DNA of 32,091 bases from SZUA-230 sp964581095 (GTDB lineage Bacteria > Bacteroidota > Bacteroidia > Cytophagales > Cyclobacteriaceae), in contig CAZONK010000008.1 in assembly GCA_964581095.1 (NCBI GenBank), forward strand, positions 1 through 32,091. The letters are read 5' to 3'. The notes below the pieces were generated by a model. It saw only the letters and a list, made by a program, of their open reading frames with translations, was not told where the DNA came from and did not search any database. Both the position numbers and the translations under genes were made by a program. Shown piece after piece: positions 1 to 7,968 of this stretch (its first letter is position 1; each line of letters starts with the position of its first letter).

Positions 1-949
1 CCACACTGGCACCGAGCACTTTTTTTATTCCAAATTCCTTCTTCCTTCTCATGAGCAGGAGAAGGAATAAGTTGATAAAATTAAAACCGGCAATGAGTAA
101 AATAAGAAACGAAACCGTCCAGCCTATCCAAATAAACATTTTATCCCTTGCAACAGAATAAGGCCGTGTGTTGCTCTGATCAAAATAGACATTTTTGAGT
201 GGTTGCAAATAAAAAGTTGACTTCCCGGGACCTAATAATCCGGGTACATTCTTATCCTGGTTTATTTTTTGCTCCAGTCGCAATGGGTTGGCATTGACAT
301 TCAAAAGCAGATAGTCAACAGACCCCCAGGAAGGGTTATCAAATTCTGAATAGGACACAAGGGCATTAAATGTAAGGTGTGTTTTACCTGGAATATCATC
401 CAAAACGCCTGTAACGGTAACATACTTTCTAATTTCATTCTGTTGCAGGAGGAGTACTTCACCCAATACATCCTTATGGCCAAAGACTACTTCAGCCAGT
501 TGATTGGTGATGACGATCCCACCGGGTTGCAAGACTAGTTCTTGGTTTCCCTGTAGCAGAGGGAAGTCAAATAGTTTAAAGAAACTTGAGTCAGTACCAA
601 GGACGATCAGGTCCTCCCACACCGTTCCTTCGTTTGACAAAACCACCTCATCAACAGCTGCTATTTTACATATTGCTTCAATTTCAGGATAATTGGAAGC
701 TAAATGATCCGTGGATTTTTCAAGGATAAATGAGATTTTGCCCTTCTGCCCCATGGGGTTATTGCTCAATAAACGATAGATGCGTTCTTTTTTGCTATTA
801 AAAGAATCGGTGCTCAATTCCTGATAGAGAAAAACAAATAATATATTGGAGAGGGAAAGCCCGAATGCAAGGCTAAGTACAATTACAATTGAATATGTTT
901 TCTGTCGAAGCAGACTTCTGAAAGCTATTTTGATGGTGGTCAATAGCAT
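1..949 (-). CDS. ABC transporter permease, MacB/FtsX type (partial, 3' end outside window)
   Basis: An uninterrupted reading frame starts with ATG at 949 and runs off the left edge, giving about 316 residues. It begins MLLTTIKIAFRSLLRQKTYS, the usual cytoplasmic start of MacB/FtsX-like permeases in Bacteroidota, followed by a membrane segment at roughly residues 20-42. A long periplasmic MacB_PCD-type domain follows, and a second membrane segment begins near residue 280 (FLILLIAGFNFINLFLLL). After it comes RRRKEFGIKKVLGAS, the conserved cytoplasmic loop of FtsX permeases. Family knowledge: these proteins pair with a LolD/MacB-type ATPase and work in lipoprotein or peptide export or as mechanotransmission exporters. 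The substrate cannot be told. The BlaR1-like gene upstream on the same strand ends 200 bp away, so co-transcription is possible but not shown. Confidence 0.85.
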   Translation of the reverse strand, partial: MLLTTIKIAFRSLLRQKTYSIVIVLSLAFGLSLSNILFVFLYQELSTDSFNSKKERIYRLLSNNPMGQKGKISFILEKSTDHLASNYPEIEAICKIAAVDEVVLSNEGTVWEDLIVLGTDSSFFKLFDFPLLQGNQELVLQPGGIVITNQLAEVVFGHKDVLGEVLLLQQNEIRKYVTVTGVLDDIPGKTHLTFNALVSYSEFDNPSWGSVDYLLLNVNANPLRLEQKINQDKNVPGLLGPGKSTFYLQPLKNVYFDQSNTRPYSVARDKMFIWIGWTVSFLILLIAGFNFINLFLLLLMRRKKEFGIKKVLGASV

Positions 950-1149
950 GGTCGGCAGACTATTCTGTTGTATCTTACTTTATGTGGCATGGTAAGTTTA
1001 TAAATATTCCATATCGAATTTACAACAGAAAATTAACCGATTTTCTGGTTCGAAAAAAAATCAGTCAATTTGCTATGAATCAAGCTGGGGCAATGCAGAA
1101 AGAGCCCCAATCCCAAAGGTATTTGACTATTCCTGTTACTGATAAACGA

Positions 1150-2859
1150 CTATTTCAATGTAATGATAAGGACGCCATATTTAGCTTTTTCTCCATATTT
1201 AGCTACGGCGGCAGAATCTTTAAGTACATCTATTCTTGAAATCATCGTAGGATCAATTGATCTGATTTCATCGGGCGACATTTCTTTATCGTCAACGATA
1301 TACAATGGCTGGTCCTTTTCATTCACTACTAACTTGCCCTTTTCATTTATTATTATGCCATTTTTACCATTGAATTGTACCTCTTTATTCTCTGATGTTG
1401 GGACTAAAATTATTACAAACTCATTCGCATTTTGAATATCAATAATATTTTTGTTCATTCCGACAAAGAAAATTATCAATTGACGGTGACCAGGACTTAC
1501 TTCCAATACAAAATTGCCATACTTGTCTGACACAGTACCGATATTGGTGCCTTTAACTACTATATTCGCCCCGGGAAATACCTTGCCATCCTCTGTAATT
1601 ACCCTTCCTTTGATCGTACGTAATGAATCCTGATTATTTTGGATCCCGTGGGAAACAGGTATTTCTATCTTTACCATAGCATTGTCACCTCTTTGTACAT
1701 CCGGAGTTCTTTTCGGTTCGTTTTGTATTGGCCAGCTGACATCTTTGGGCTGATTCGATCCGCTATAATTAGATCTATTACCAGATGCTGAATGTAAAGG
1801 ATCATCCTTTGGCGTAAGCACTTCAATTCGGGAGTCCACTTCATCTGGTCCAGATGAATGGAATTTATTTTCCGTACCATTTAAAAGTTGATTTTTTATA
1901 AATGTAGGATTGATTGGTTCCTTTATTTTTGATTTGGTAACATCTAAAACAGGGAGTATTTGTGAAATTTCTTTTCGCAAATCCAGGTTATCAATCTTCA
2001 TGGAAAAAGACATGAACAAGGCTGCTATGATTGGGAATAAAAGCAGGAATTTCCCTGCATGTACTTTTTGATTGTCAGGCTGATTCATCATATTGATTCG
2101 ATTTTTTAAGTTCGATTTAGAAAATTCTGTCCTCAATAGCCTGCTGCCTGGGCGATGGGCCAGTTGAACGATTGCCAATTGATATTCTTTCGCATTGCTT
2201 AGTGAAGCCACCACTTCACGGTCTGCCAGGTATTCCAGGTTTTTCAAAGCTTCCCCGGCAAACAGCCATGCAAAGGGATTGAACCATTGAAACGATTTCA
2301 GCAATTCAATAAACAGTACATCCGATGAATGATATTGATTCGAATGGACTTTCTCATGCGCCAGGATGTATTTCATTGAGTCGGATTGAAAATGTTGATC
2401 ATTTAATACGATGGTCCTGAAAAATGAAAAGGATTGTACGCCCTGGTAAGTAATCCTGAACTTATTTTTATCTGATGCCGGTACGGCTTCCTTCAGAATT
2501 TTATAAACATGAAAAAGGCTGATCAATAGTCTCAATACCATTATCACGAATCCAATTCCCCATATCCAGGAGAAAATCAACCATGGATCCATCTCATTCG
2601 CTGAAACCGGGGCTGGAGTAATTGCAACGATCTGATCCGTAATCGTTGTGAAATAACTTACGGGGATGAGTGTTTCACCGGTTGTTAAGTTATAATTGAA
2701 ATTTATTGCAGGTAGAATGAATGCCAGTATCCCGATAAAGACAATAAAGAGTCTTTTTACATTGAAATTTAAATCTTTTTTGAGGAATATCATGTAAAAA
2801 AGATAGAATGAAGCTAAACAACAGGCCACTTCAAGGTGATATATAAACAGGTCTTTCAT
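1150..2859 (-). CDS. BlaR1-like M56 metallopeptidase sensor with CarboxypepD_reg-like and plug-like C-terminus
   Basis: 569 residues. The N-terminus holds three or four membrane helices (about residues 5-25, 35-54 and 92-116). The zinc peptidase core has HEKVH at 168-172 and a downstream NLEYLADRE segment (209-215) that should supply the third ligand. This is the M56/BlaR1 arrangement. A further membrane segment lies near residues 268-286. In place of a beta-lactam-binding domain, residues about 415-490 form a CarboxypepD_reg-like beta domain (IKGRVITEDGKVFPGANIVV). The last 60 residues (IDPTMISRIDVLKDSAAVAKYGEKAKYGVLIITLK region) resemble a TonB plug domain. Family knowledge: M56 sensors cleave or inactivate a BlaI-type repressor after an envelope signal. 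The BlaI-like gene lies 4 nt upstream on the same strand, so the two form an operon. The ligand is unknown; the domain make-up argues against a classical penicillin sensor. Confidence 0.9.
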   Translation of the reverse strand: MKDLFIYHLEVACCLASFYLFYMIFLKKDLNFNVKRLFIVFIGILAFILPAINFNYNLTTGETLIPVSYFTTITDQIVAITPAPVSANEMDPWLIFSWIWGIGFVIMVLRLLISLFHVYKILKEAVPASDKNKFRITYQGVQSFSFFRTIVLNDQHFQSDSMKYILAHEKVHSNQYHSSDVLFIELLKSFQWFNPFAWLFAGEALKNLEYLADREVVASLSNAKEYQLAIVQLAHRPGSRLLRTEFSKSNLKNRINMMNQPDNQKVHAGKFLLLFPIIAALFMSFSMKIDNLDLRKEISQILPVLDVTKSKIKEPINPTFIKNQLLNGTENKFHSSGPDEVDSRIEVLTPKDDPLHSASGNRSNYSGSNQPKDVSWPIQNEPKRTPDVQRGDNAMVKIEIPVSHGIQNNQDSLRTIKGRVITEDGKVFPGANIVVKGTNIGTVSDKYGNFVLEVSPGHRQLIIFFVGMNKNIIDIQNANEFVIILVPTSENKEVQFNGKNGIIINEKGKLVVNEKDQPLYIVDDKEMSPDEIRSIDPTMISRIDVLKDSAAVAKYGEKAKYGVLIITLK

Positions 2860-2863
2860 GACA

Positions 2864-3223
2864 TTACTTTTTAGATTTTATCAATTCCATTAATTCTTCA
2901 AGGTCCTCATTGCTCAATTTTTGCTCTTCGATAAACAAAGAAACGGTTTGCTTGTAGGAGTTATCAAAATAATCTTTCACTACATCTTTGATAAAAGTCT
3001 TTCGATAATCCTGCTTAATAATCAGGGGAAAGTACTGATGCGTGTTTCCATACACTTTATGTCCTATAAAACCTTTTTCTTCCAGTAATCTGACTAAGGA
3101 TGAAATGGTATTGTAATGTGGTCTGGGATTTGGATATTGTTTTATTATATCCTTCACAAAGCCCTCTTTGATATGCCAGAGGACCTTCATCAGTTCTTCC
3201 TCTTTTCGGGTGAGTTTCTTCAT
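2864..3223 (-). CDS. BlaI/MecI/CopY-family transcriptional repressor
   Basis: A 119-residue winged-helix repressor starting MKKLTRKEEELMKVLWHIKEGFVKDI. The N-terminal winged helix with RPHYNTISSLVRLLEEKGFI as recognition region, and a C-terminal dimerisation part (VKDYFDNSYKQTVSLFIEEQKL), match the family. An in-frame ATG four codons upstream (3235) is also possible. I prefer 3223 because the family usually starts at MKxLTxxEEE and neither start has a clear ribosome-binding site. It is the first gene of the blaI-blaR1-like operon and normally represses it as a dimer. Repression would be relieved when the adjacent M56 sensor triggers its cleavage. Three regularly spaced TCAGTT boxes upstream are candidate operators. 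Confidence 0.88.
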   Translation of the reverse strand: MKKLTRKEEELMKVLWHIKEGFVKDIIKQYPNPRPHYNTISSLVRLLEEKGFIGHKVYGNTHQYFPLIIKQDYRKTFIKDVVKDYFDNSYKQTVSLFIEEQKLSNEDLEELMELIKSKK

Positions 3224-3270
3224 AAGAATAACCATTCAATTTCATTCACGAAGGTAAATATATAACGTCT

Positions 3271-3320
3271 TTTTCAGTTAAACAACTATATTTTCAGTTA
3301 TTAAACGAGTTAATCAGTTT
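3271..3320. promoter_or_regulatory. Three TCAGTT boxes at exact 20-bp spacing upstream of the BlaI-like gene
   Basis: TCAGTT occurs at 3274-3279, 3294-3299 and 3314-3319. The first two lie in an identical decamer, TTTTCAGTTA. A spacing of exactly 20 bp, about two helical turns, puts all three on one face of the DNA. The first box is also half of a dyad, AGTT-AAAC-AACT (3276-3287). The position, 50-100 bp upstream of the repressor start, suits an operator for the BlaI-like protein or an activator, but the binding protein is inference. Confidence 0.45.
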
Positions 3321-3487
3321 TAGACTACAAAACAACACTTTTTCCAAGAACCGAAATACCTAAATTGGGAGGACGCAGGTTACCCCTCCCGAAGCTTTAT
3401 TTGTGGAACCTATTCAATCGCCTATTGCCCACACACATATCACCTGATATTTACTATCTTGTAACCATTAAAAATAATAACACAGTT

Positions 3488-3907
3488 ATGAAAAAGAAAG
3501 TAACAGGAATAGGTGGCATATTTTTCAAATGTAAAGATCCGGATGGTATGAAAGACTGGTATAATAAAAACCTGGGATTGGTGACCAACGAATACGGATC
3601 GTTGTTCGAGTTTAGAAATGCGGATCGACCCGGAGAGGTCAATTACCTTCAATGGAGCCTGATGACAGAAGAAACCAAATATTATGAACCTTCGAAAAAA
3701 GAGTTTATGATTAATTACAGGGTGGAAAATATTGAAGCACTTGTTGAAGAATTAAAAGCTGATGGAGTAGAAGTTGTTGACGAAATTGAGTCTTTTGAAT
3801 ACGGCAAATTCGTGCACATTATGGATCCTGAGGGTAATAAAATTGAACTGTGGGAACCGGTTGATCAACCATTCACCGACGAATATAAGGGCAAAACCAC
3901 CCATTGA
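3488..3907 (+). CDS. VOC-family (glyoxalase/bleomycin-resistance fold) protein
   Basis: 139 residues from ATG 3488 (MKKKVTGIGGIFFKC). The frame is open further upstream to 3365, but the upstream peptide has no family character. Two beta-alpha-beta-beta-beta half-modules are visible. The first holds KDPDGMKDWYNKNLGL, and the second ends FVHIMDPEGNKIELWEP, the typical VOC terminus in which the Glu of IELWEP is a metal ligand. In the first strand, where many glyoxalases carry a His ligand, the sequence is GGIFFK, so this ligand is absent and enzymatic function is uncertain. It is probably a monocistronic cytosolic protein. The neighbouring genes give no functional clue. Confidence 0.85.
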   Translation: MKKKVTGIGGIFFKCKDPDGMKDWYNKNLGLVTNEYGSLFEFRNADRPGEVNYLQWSLMTEETKYYEPSKKEFMINYRVENIEALVEELKADGVEVVDEIESFEYGKFVHIMDPEGNKIELWEPVDQPFTDEYKGKTTH

Positions 3908-3940
3908 TAAAAATTAACTAAAAAAGGTCAACGATAAGAT

Positions 3941-5023
3941 TTACACCTTATAAATTAACGTGTTAATATTCATTCCAGCACCTACGGATGCAAAAACAAG
4001 AGTATCACCTTTATTTATTGTGTGTGGTTTCAGTTTTTCTTTTAAAATAAGATCTAATAACGTGGGAACGGTTGCCACCGATGAATTGCCTAACCAGCCA
4101 ATTGTCATGGGCATAATGTTTTCAGGGATATCATTGATATCGTATAGACAATAAAGCCTTTTCAAAATCGCATCATCCATTTTTCCATTCGCCTGGTGAA
4201 TCAACAACTTCTTAATTTCGCTCAACTCTGTATTACTTTTTTCAAGGCACTCTTTAATGGCCAGAGGTACTGTTTCCAGTGCATATTGATAAAGTTTACG
4301 ACCATTCATTTTTAAAAAAAGGTCTTCCCCGTTTTTTGGAGCCGGTTTGTAAGATTTACCCATATACAACATGTTGGAATGTAAGAATGTATCTGAACGG
4401 GTCTTGTGGGCAAGTATTCCGATGGGGGCATCACTCTCTTTCGCTTCCAGAATAACTGCTCCGGCACCATCGGCATATAACATACTATCCCTGTCGTGTG
4501 GATCGGATATCCTGGATAATGTATCAGCACCAATAACAAGGATCTTTTTGGCATCACCTGACTTTATAAAATAATCAGCCTGAATAACTCCTTGTATCCA
4601 GCCCGGGCAACCAAAAGGCAAATCATAAGCAACCGTATTGGGATTTGTAATTACCAGTTTATGTTTTACCCGTGCAGCCAAACTGGGTACAATGTCCAAT
4701 CGTTTGTTATCATTACTTACATCTCCAAAATTATGGGCAACGATTATGTAGTCTAATTCTTCCCTATCAATATTTGCAGATTTAAGTGCATCAATTGCTG
4801 CAAAGTAGGCAATATCTGAGGTTACCAAATCATCTGTTACGTACCGCCTTTCTTCGATTGTTGTAATTTCAAGTAGCTTTTCAATTATTTCCTGATTCGA
4901 TTTCTCAAGCTTCTTTCCCTGGGAATCATGAAAATCATTTTCAAGAAAATACGTATTGCTAATGCGTTCTGTTGGAATGTAATTTCCCGTTCCGGTAATC
5001 ACGCTATAGAAGTTTTGCTTCAT
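3941..5023 (-). CDS. 3-oxoacyl-ACP synthase III (FabH-like KASIII) family protein
   Basis: 360 residues of thiolase fold. The catalytic triad of KASIII enzymes is present: Cys139 in LPFGCPGW, His276 in the HQAN motif (276-279) and Asn313 in GNSSVATVP. Family knowledge: KASIII condenses an acyl-CoA with malonyl-ACP to start fatty acid or polyketide-like chains. The length is above housekeeping FabH (about 320-335), with extra sequence around residues 28-60, and there is no adjacent fab or acyl-carrier gene. It may therefore be a paralogue with another acyl substrate rather than the essential FabH. It is convergent with the VOC gene and followed upstream by a long gene-poor stretch. Confidence 0.9.
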   Translation of the reverse strand: MKQNFYSVITGTGNYIPTERISNTYFLENDFHDSQGKKLEKSNQEIIEKLLEITTIEERRYVTDDLVTSDIAYFAAIDALKSANIDREELDYIIVAHNFGDVSNDNKRLDIVPSLAARVKHKLVITNPNTVAYDLPFGCPGWIQGVIQADYFIKSGDAKKILVIGADTLSRISDPHDRDSMLYADGAGAVILEAKESDAPIGILAHKTRSDTFLHSNMLYMGKSYKPAPKNGEDLFLKMNGRKLYQYALETVPLAIKECLEKSNTELSEIKKLLIHQANGKMDDAILKRLYCLYDINDIPENIMPMTIGWLGNSSVATVPTLLDLILKEKLKPHTINKGDTLVFASVGAGMNINTLIYKV

Positions 5024-5656
5024 GTTTTAGCTCACAATTGTTTCGCTACCAACAATAATTCTAAACGTTTAAGTGATCAATCCGCAAAGGACGGGGTTCT
5101 GGATAGGACTAAAGTTCGTAAAAAATGTTAAATGCAAATCTACAACGGGTAACGTTTAATTGTGCTAAGTGGACTAAATTTATCCAAAGAGCAGTTTTAA
5201 TTAACCCAACTTGGCCGTTCATGTTAAAAAAGTAAAAATTTTGAGGTGCTTTTTCTAGTAAAATCAGCCTAAACGGCATTGAAAACAAATTTGGGAATTG
5301 GGATTTGATTTGTAGTGATGTACACCTTTTGTTCGTTCCGTAACTCGTTTGTAAATTTGTAAAATGACAAGAAAAAATTTTAAAAATAAAATAAAGGCCA
5401 AAGAAAATATGTAGTGTACCACAGGAAGTGGTAAAGTGTTGATTAATATACTTTTAAATCTTAAAATAACCAAGTTGGGTTAAGGATTGTGTGGGCATTC
5501 TTCATCCAACTTCTGGTACATCTTGATTTTTTTTAAACTTCACATCAAGCAACTGGATATCTTTAAATACCTTTGCAGGTTAATTCACTCAAAAATCTAA
5601 ATTAATCCTGACTAGGAAATTTCAATAAATCCATTATATTAGTTCAAAATTCATAA
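5024..5656. other. Gene-free stretch of 633 bp containing a MITE-like element
   Basis: The stretch is AT-rich and I find no convincing gene in it. Positions 5201-5483 form the inverted-repeat element described separately. A reading frame of about 69 codons inside that element, on the minus strand, has no recognisable family. The flanks (5024-5200 and 5484-5656) show nothing beyond presumed promoters of the divergent neighbours. Confidence 0.6.
5201..5483. mobile_element. MITE-like non-autonomous element (copy A)
   Basis: The element is 283 bp long and is bounded by perfect 14-bp terminal inverted repeats, TTAACCCAACTTGG at 5201-5214 and its complement at 5470-5483. It contains no transposase. 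About 85 bp inward from the right end is closely similar to sequence at 21127-21213, with scattered mismatches. An internal hairpin TACCAC-N5-GTGGTA (5417-5433) is conserved in both copies although the loop differs. This is what a short transposon derivative mobilised in trans would look like. The IS family is not identified, and no clean target duplication is evident by eye. Confidence 0.7.
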
Positions 5657-5893
5657 ATGCGACAAAATCAAAAAGGAAGACCGGCTACGAAACCGGTTAA
5701 ATTAAAAGAAGGATTCTATATAGAATTAAGAACAAAAGGTTCTAATGCAGCTGTAAAAATAAGAAGGGACACACGGGTTGAGATCGATCTGGCAATTAAG
5801 CAATATGAAAAAAGCAAAATTGTTAATTATTTAGGACAGATACAAGCCGGTAAGTGGATTGACGGTAAAAATAAAGGAAAGAAAACGGATTAA
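5657..5893 (+). CDS. Small conserved Bacteroidota protein of unknown function
   Basis: 78 residues, very basic at both ends (MRQNQKGRPATKP and NKGKKTD). The central pattern GFYIELRTKGSNAAVKIRRDTRVEID, followed by a YEKSK helix and a G-x-W-I/V-DG ending, recalls a small protein I know from many Bacteroidota genomes annotated only as hypothetical. No catalytic or membrane features are visible. The charge suggests nucleic-acid or ribosome association, which is only a guess. It is probably monocistronic, transcribed away from the MITE-like element. Confidence 0.65.
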   Translation: MRQNQKGRPATKPVKLKEGFYIELRTKGSNAAVKIRRDTRVEIDLAIKQYEKSKIVNYLGQIQAGKWIDGKNKGKKTD

Positions 5894-6021
5894 CCTGATT
5901 TTCTATTCTACTATTTACTTATTAAGAGCACTTTGTTTACTTGATACAATTTTTTAGGTGAAGTCAGTTGCCTTTCTAATTGGCTATTTCAACATTTAAA
6001 GATTATAAACCAATTAGGTTC

Positions 6022-6381
6022 TCAACCTGGGAGAGTGTACCACCATGCCCATAAAATGAGAATGCCTTGAAACGGTAGTCTAAGGGTTAGAATCCAGATT
6101 GGGATACCCCTTCCTGGTTTTGCGGAGGTCAGATGATAAATGTTTGCAGGAAATATAGCAACCAGTAACAAAATTATTCCCCATGCCCCCAATGTGGAGT
6201 ACGGTGGATAAAGCAATAATAAGCCGAGCAAAATTTCAGATGCACCGCTGATAATGTTTACGGTTTTATGCCAGGGTACATAGGGTGGGATAATTGGAAG
6301 GTAGAATTTTGGTTGGGCAAAGTGGTTGATGCCAGCTAAAATGTACAGGACGGCCATAACATACAGGCTGATTTCTTTCAT
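6022..6381 (-). CDS. DoxX-family membrane protein
   Basis: 119 residues with four predicted membrane helices (about 3-20, 42-60, 64-83 and 96-115). The DoxX-like pattern is present: VLYILAGINHFAQPKFYLPIIPPYVPWH, followed by SGASEILLGLLLL. Family knowledge: DoxX-like proteins are small inner-membrane proteins, sometimes linked to quinone or thiosulfate chemistry; most members, including this subtype, have no assigned reaction. It lies 7 nt downstream of the ABM-like gene and is almost certainly co-transcribed with it. Confidence 0.82.
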   Translation of the reverse strand: MKEISLYVMAVLYILAGINHFAQPKFYLPIIPPYVPWHKTVNIISGASEILLGLLLLYPPYSTLGAWGIILLLVAIFPANIYHLTSAKPGRGIPIWILTLRLPFQGILILWAWWYTLPG

Positions 6382-6388
6382 TCCGAGA

Positions 6389-6712
6389 TCAATTAATGGG
6401 AGTGAATTCTGAAAACATTTCCTTTGCTTCGTTCAATTCCCCAACGGGTATGAATTCACACACGTTCGCATATTCCTCCCACATTTTATTCACCACTGGG
6501 TTAGAATGAGCCACTTCAATTGCTTCTTTTGATTTCCACCCAAAGACTTCAATGATTGTCCCATCTTTTGACTGCATTATTATTGGCTCTCTGTCAGAAA
6601 CAAGGCCTTCTTTACCAAGAATTTCCACGTGTGAGATTGTCAATTTTAATAGTTGGTCTTCTTTACCTGCAAAAGGTCGGTATCCGGTAATTACTATTCT
6701 TTCAGTATTCAT
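6389..6712 (-). CDS. Antibiotic biosynthesis monooxygenase (ABM)-like dimeric alpha-beta barrel protein
   Basis: 107 residues with the pattern of small ferredoxin-like dimeric proteins. An N-terminal strand (ERIVITGYRPFAGKEDQLLKL) is followed by a helix, a strand (IIEVFGWKSKEAIEVAHSNPVV) and the NKMWEEYANVCEFIPV helix and strand. Such proteins act as monooxygenases, isomerases or ligand-binding stress proteins; no catalytic residue can be assigned here. It is translated just ahead of the DoxX-like gene in a two-gene operon. The ABC ATPase lies 82 nt upstream on the same strand. Confidence 0.7.
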   Translation of the reverse strand: MNTERIVITGYRPFAGKEDQLLKLTISHVEILGKEGLVSDREPIIMQSKDGTIIEVFGWKSKEAIEVAHSNPVVNKMWEEYANVCEFIPVGELNEAKEMFSEFTPIN

Positions 6713-6794
6713 GATTTACAAACGTTTGCTTCCAATATTGTTTTATAGAGGTGGGTTTGTTTTCTTGCTGCATAAAATTGAACATTAAAATTAA

Positions 6795-7724
6795 CTAATC
6801 ATCCAGCCGCCTTCCGGTCAGTTGAATGAATAAATCATCCAATGTCATTTTACGGCACTCAAGTGAAATCAATTCAAGATTTAAGGTGTTGAGGTGGTTT
6901 TGCAGTTTTGGTAAGTACGAAACCAGGTCATCAACCACAAGGTTCCATTTTTCTGAAGATTCGCTATATGCAGCCTTTCGTATTTGTCCTGAGTTTGGCA
7001 GGTCAGCCCTGGCAATCGATCCATGAATCGAAAATTCGATTATTTCACCATCCATATAATCTGAAAGCAGCTCATCCAGTGTTCCACGGGCCAGCACTTT
7101 ACCTTCATCCATAATTATGATCCTGTCACACAGGAAGGATGCTTCCTCCATGTAGTGCGTAGTGAGGATCATGGTGGTACCCTTTTGCTCTTTAAGTGCA
7201 ATAAGAATGTCCCAGACTTCTCTACGTGCTGTCGGGTCAAGCCCGGTTGTTGGTTCATCAAGAAGAAGTATCTCCGGATCATTCAGCAGGGCAATACCAA
7301 GGGCAAGTCGTTGTTTTTGACCTCCTGACAGGTTTTCGGTGTATGCTTTGTACTTTGACTGCATATTCACCATTTCCAATACTTCATCAACCCGATCAAT
7401 GCTAAGATTATAGAAACTAGCGAACATCCTAAGCGTTTCACGCACCCTGAGCTTGTCAATAAACCGGGTTTCTTGCAAAGAAATACCCATAATTTTGTGA
7501 AGACGTTCCGAATTTCCCGACCACCCCATCCCGTTGATTAGTATCTCACCGCTATCGGGTTTCTGAATGCCTTCAATCATTTCCACCAAAGTGGTTTTCC
7601 CAGCACCATTGGGACCAAGAAGGGCCACATATTCACCCTTTGCTATATCTAAATCAATGCCTCTTACGGCTTTCACATCCTTGTAGGATTTCAAAATATT
7701 TTGAACATGAATTGCCGGATTCAT
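6795..7724 (-). CDS. ABC transporter ATP-binding protein (ABC-2 / CcmA type)
   Basis: 309 residues. Walker A GPNGAGKTT (about residues 37-45), Q-loop SLQET, signature LSGGQKQR, Walker B ILLLDEPTTGLDP and the switch His in TTHYMEEA are all intact. The extra 80-90 residues after the nucleotide-binding domain, ending in LTLDDLFIQLTGRRLDD, are typical of ATPases pairing with ABC-2 permeases for drug or lipid export. No permease gene lies next to it: upstream is the divergent amylase and downstream are the ABM/DoxX genes. Its partner must be encoded elsewhere, or the operon has been rearranged. Confidence 0.93.
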   Translation of the reverse strand: MNPAIHVQNILKSYKDVKAVRGIDLDIAKGEYVALLGPNGAGKTTLVEMIEGIQKPDSGEILINGMGWSGNSERLHKIMGISLQETRFIDKLRVRETLRMFASFYNLSIDRVDEVLEMVNMQSKYKAYTENLSGGQKQRLALGIALLNDPEILLLDEPTTGLDPTARREVWDILIALKEQKGTTMILTTHYMEEASFLCDRIIIMDEGKVLARGTLDELLSDYMDGEIIEFSIHGSIARADLPNSGQIRKAAYSESSEKWNLVVDDLVSYLPKLQNHLNTLNLELISLECRKMTLDDLFIQLTGRRLDD

Positions 7725-7968
7725 CTTATCATGAAATTGGGTTGTATGAAATTTCCAGGATATGCACTTGTAACAAATATCGGATATTCGTTTTTGGCAG
7801 GAAAGTCATTTAATAAAAACAAAAAGTAAGTATTTTTTACTACCATTCACTTTTTGGAAATCGATTGTGGTTTCGTTTGCTGTAAAATATAATTTTCAAA
7901 GATTACGAATTCATTATTTTTTTTGGGAATTTTGAATGATTGTGGAATTTTAAGAAGATTGTGGAGGA

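Noticed and set aside
982..1239. Plus-strand frames of 60-110 codons opposite larger genes (here and throughout the window)
   Set aside because: They overlap well-supported genes on the other strand or in another frame and have no family features.
3365..3487. N-terminal extension of the VOC protein from 3365
   Set aside because: The extra 41 residues show no domain or signal-peptide character, and the family starts at MKKKVTGIGG.
5264..5473. A 69-codon reading frame inside the MITE-like element as a transposase remnant
   Set aside because: The peptide is low-complexity and hydrophobic, with no DDE, HUH or recombinase motif, and it follows the AT-rich composition of the element.
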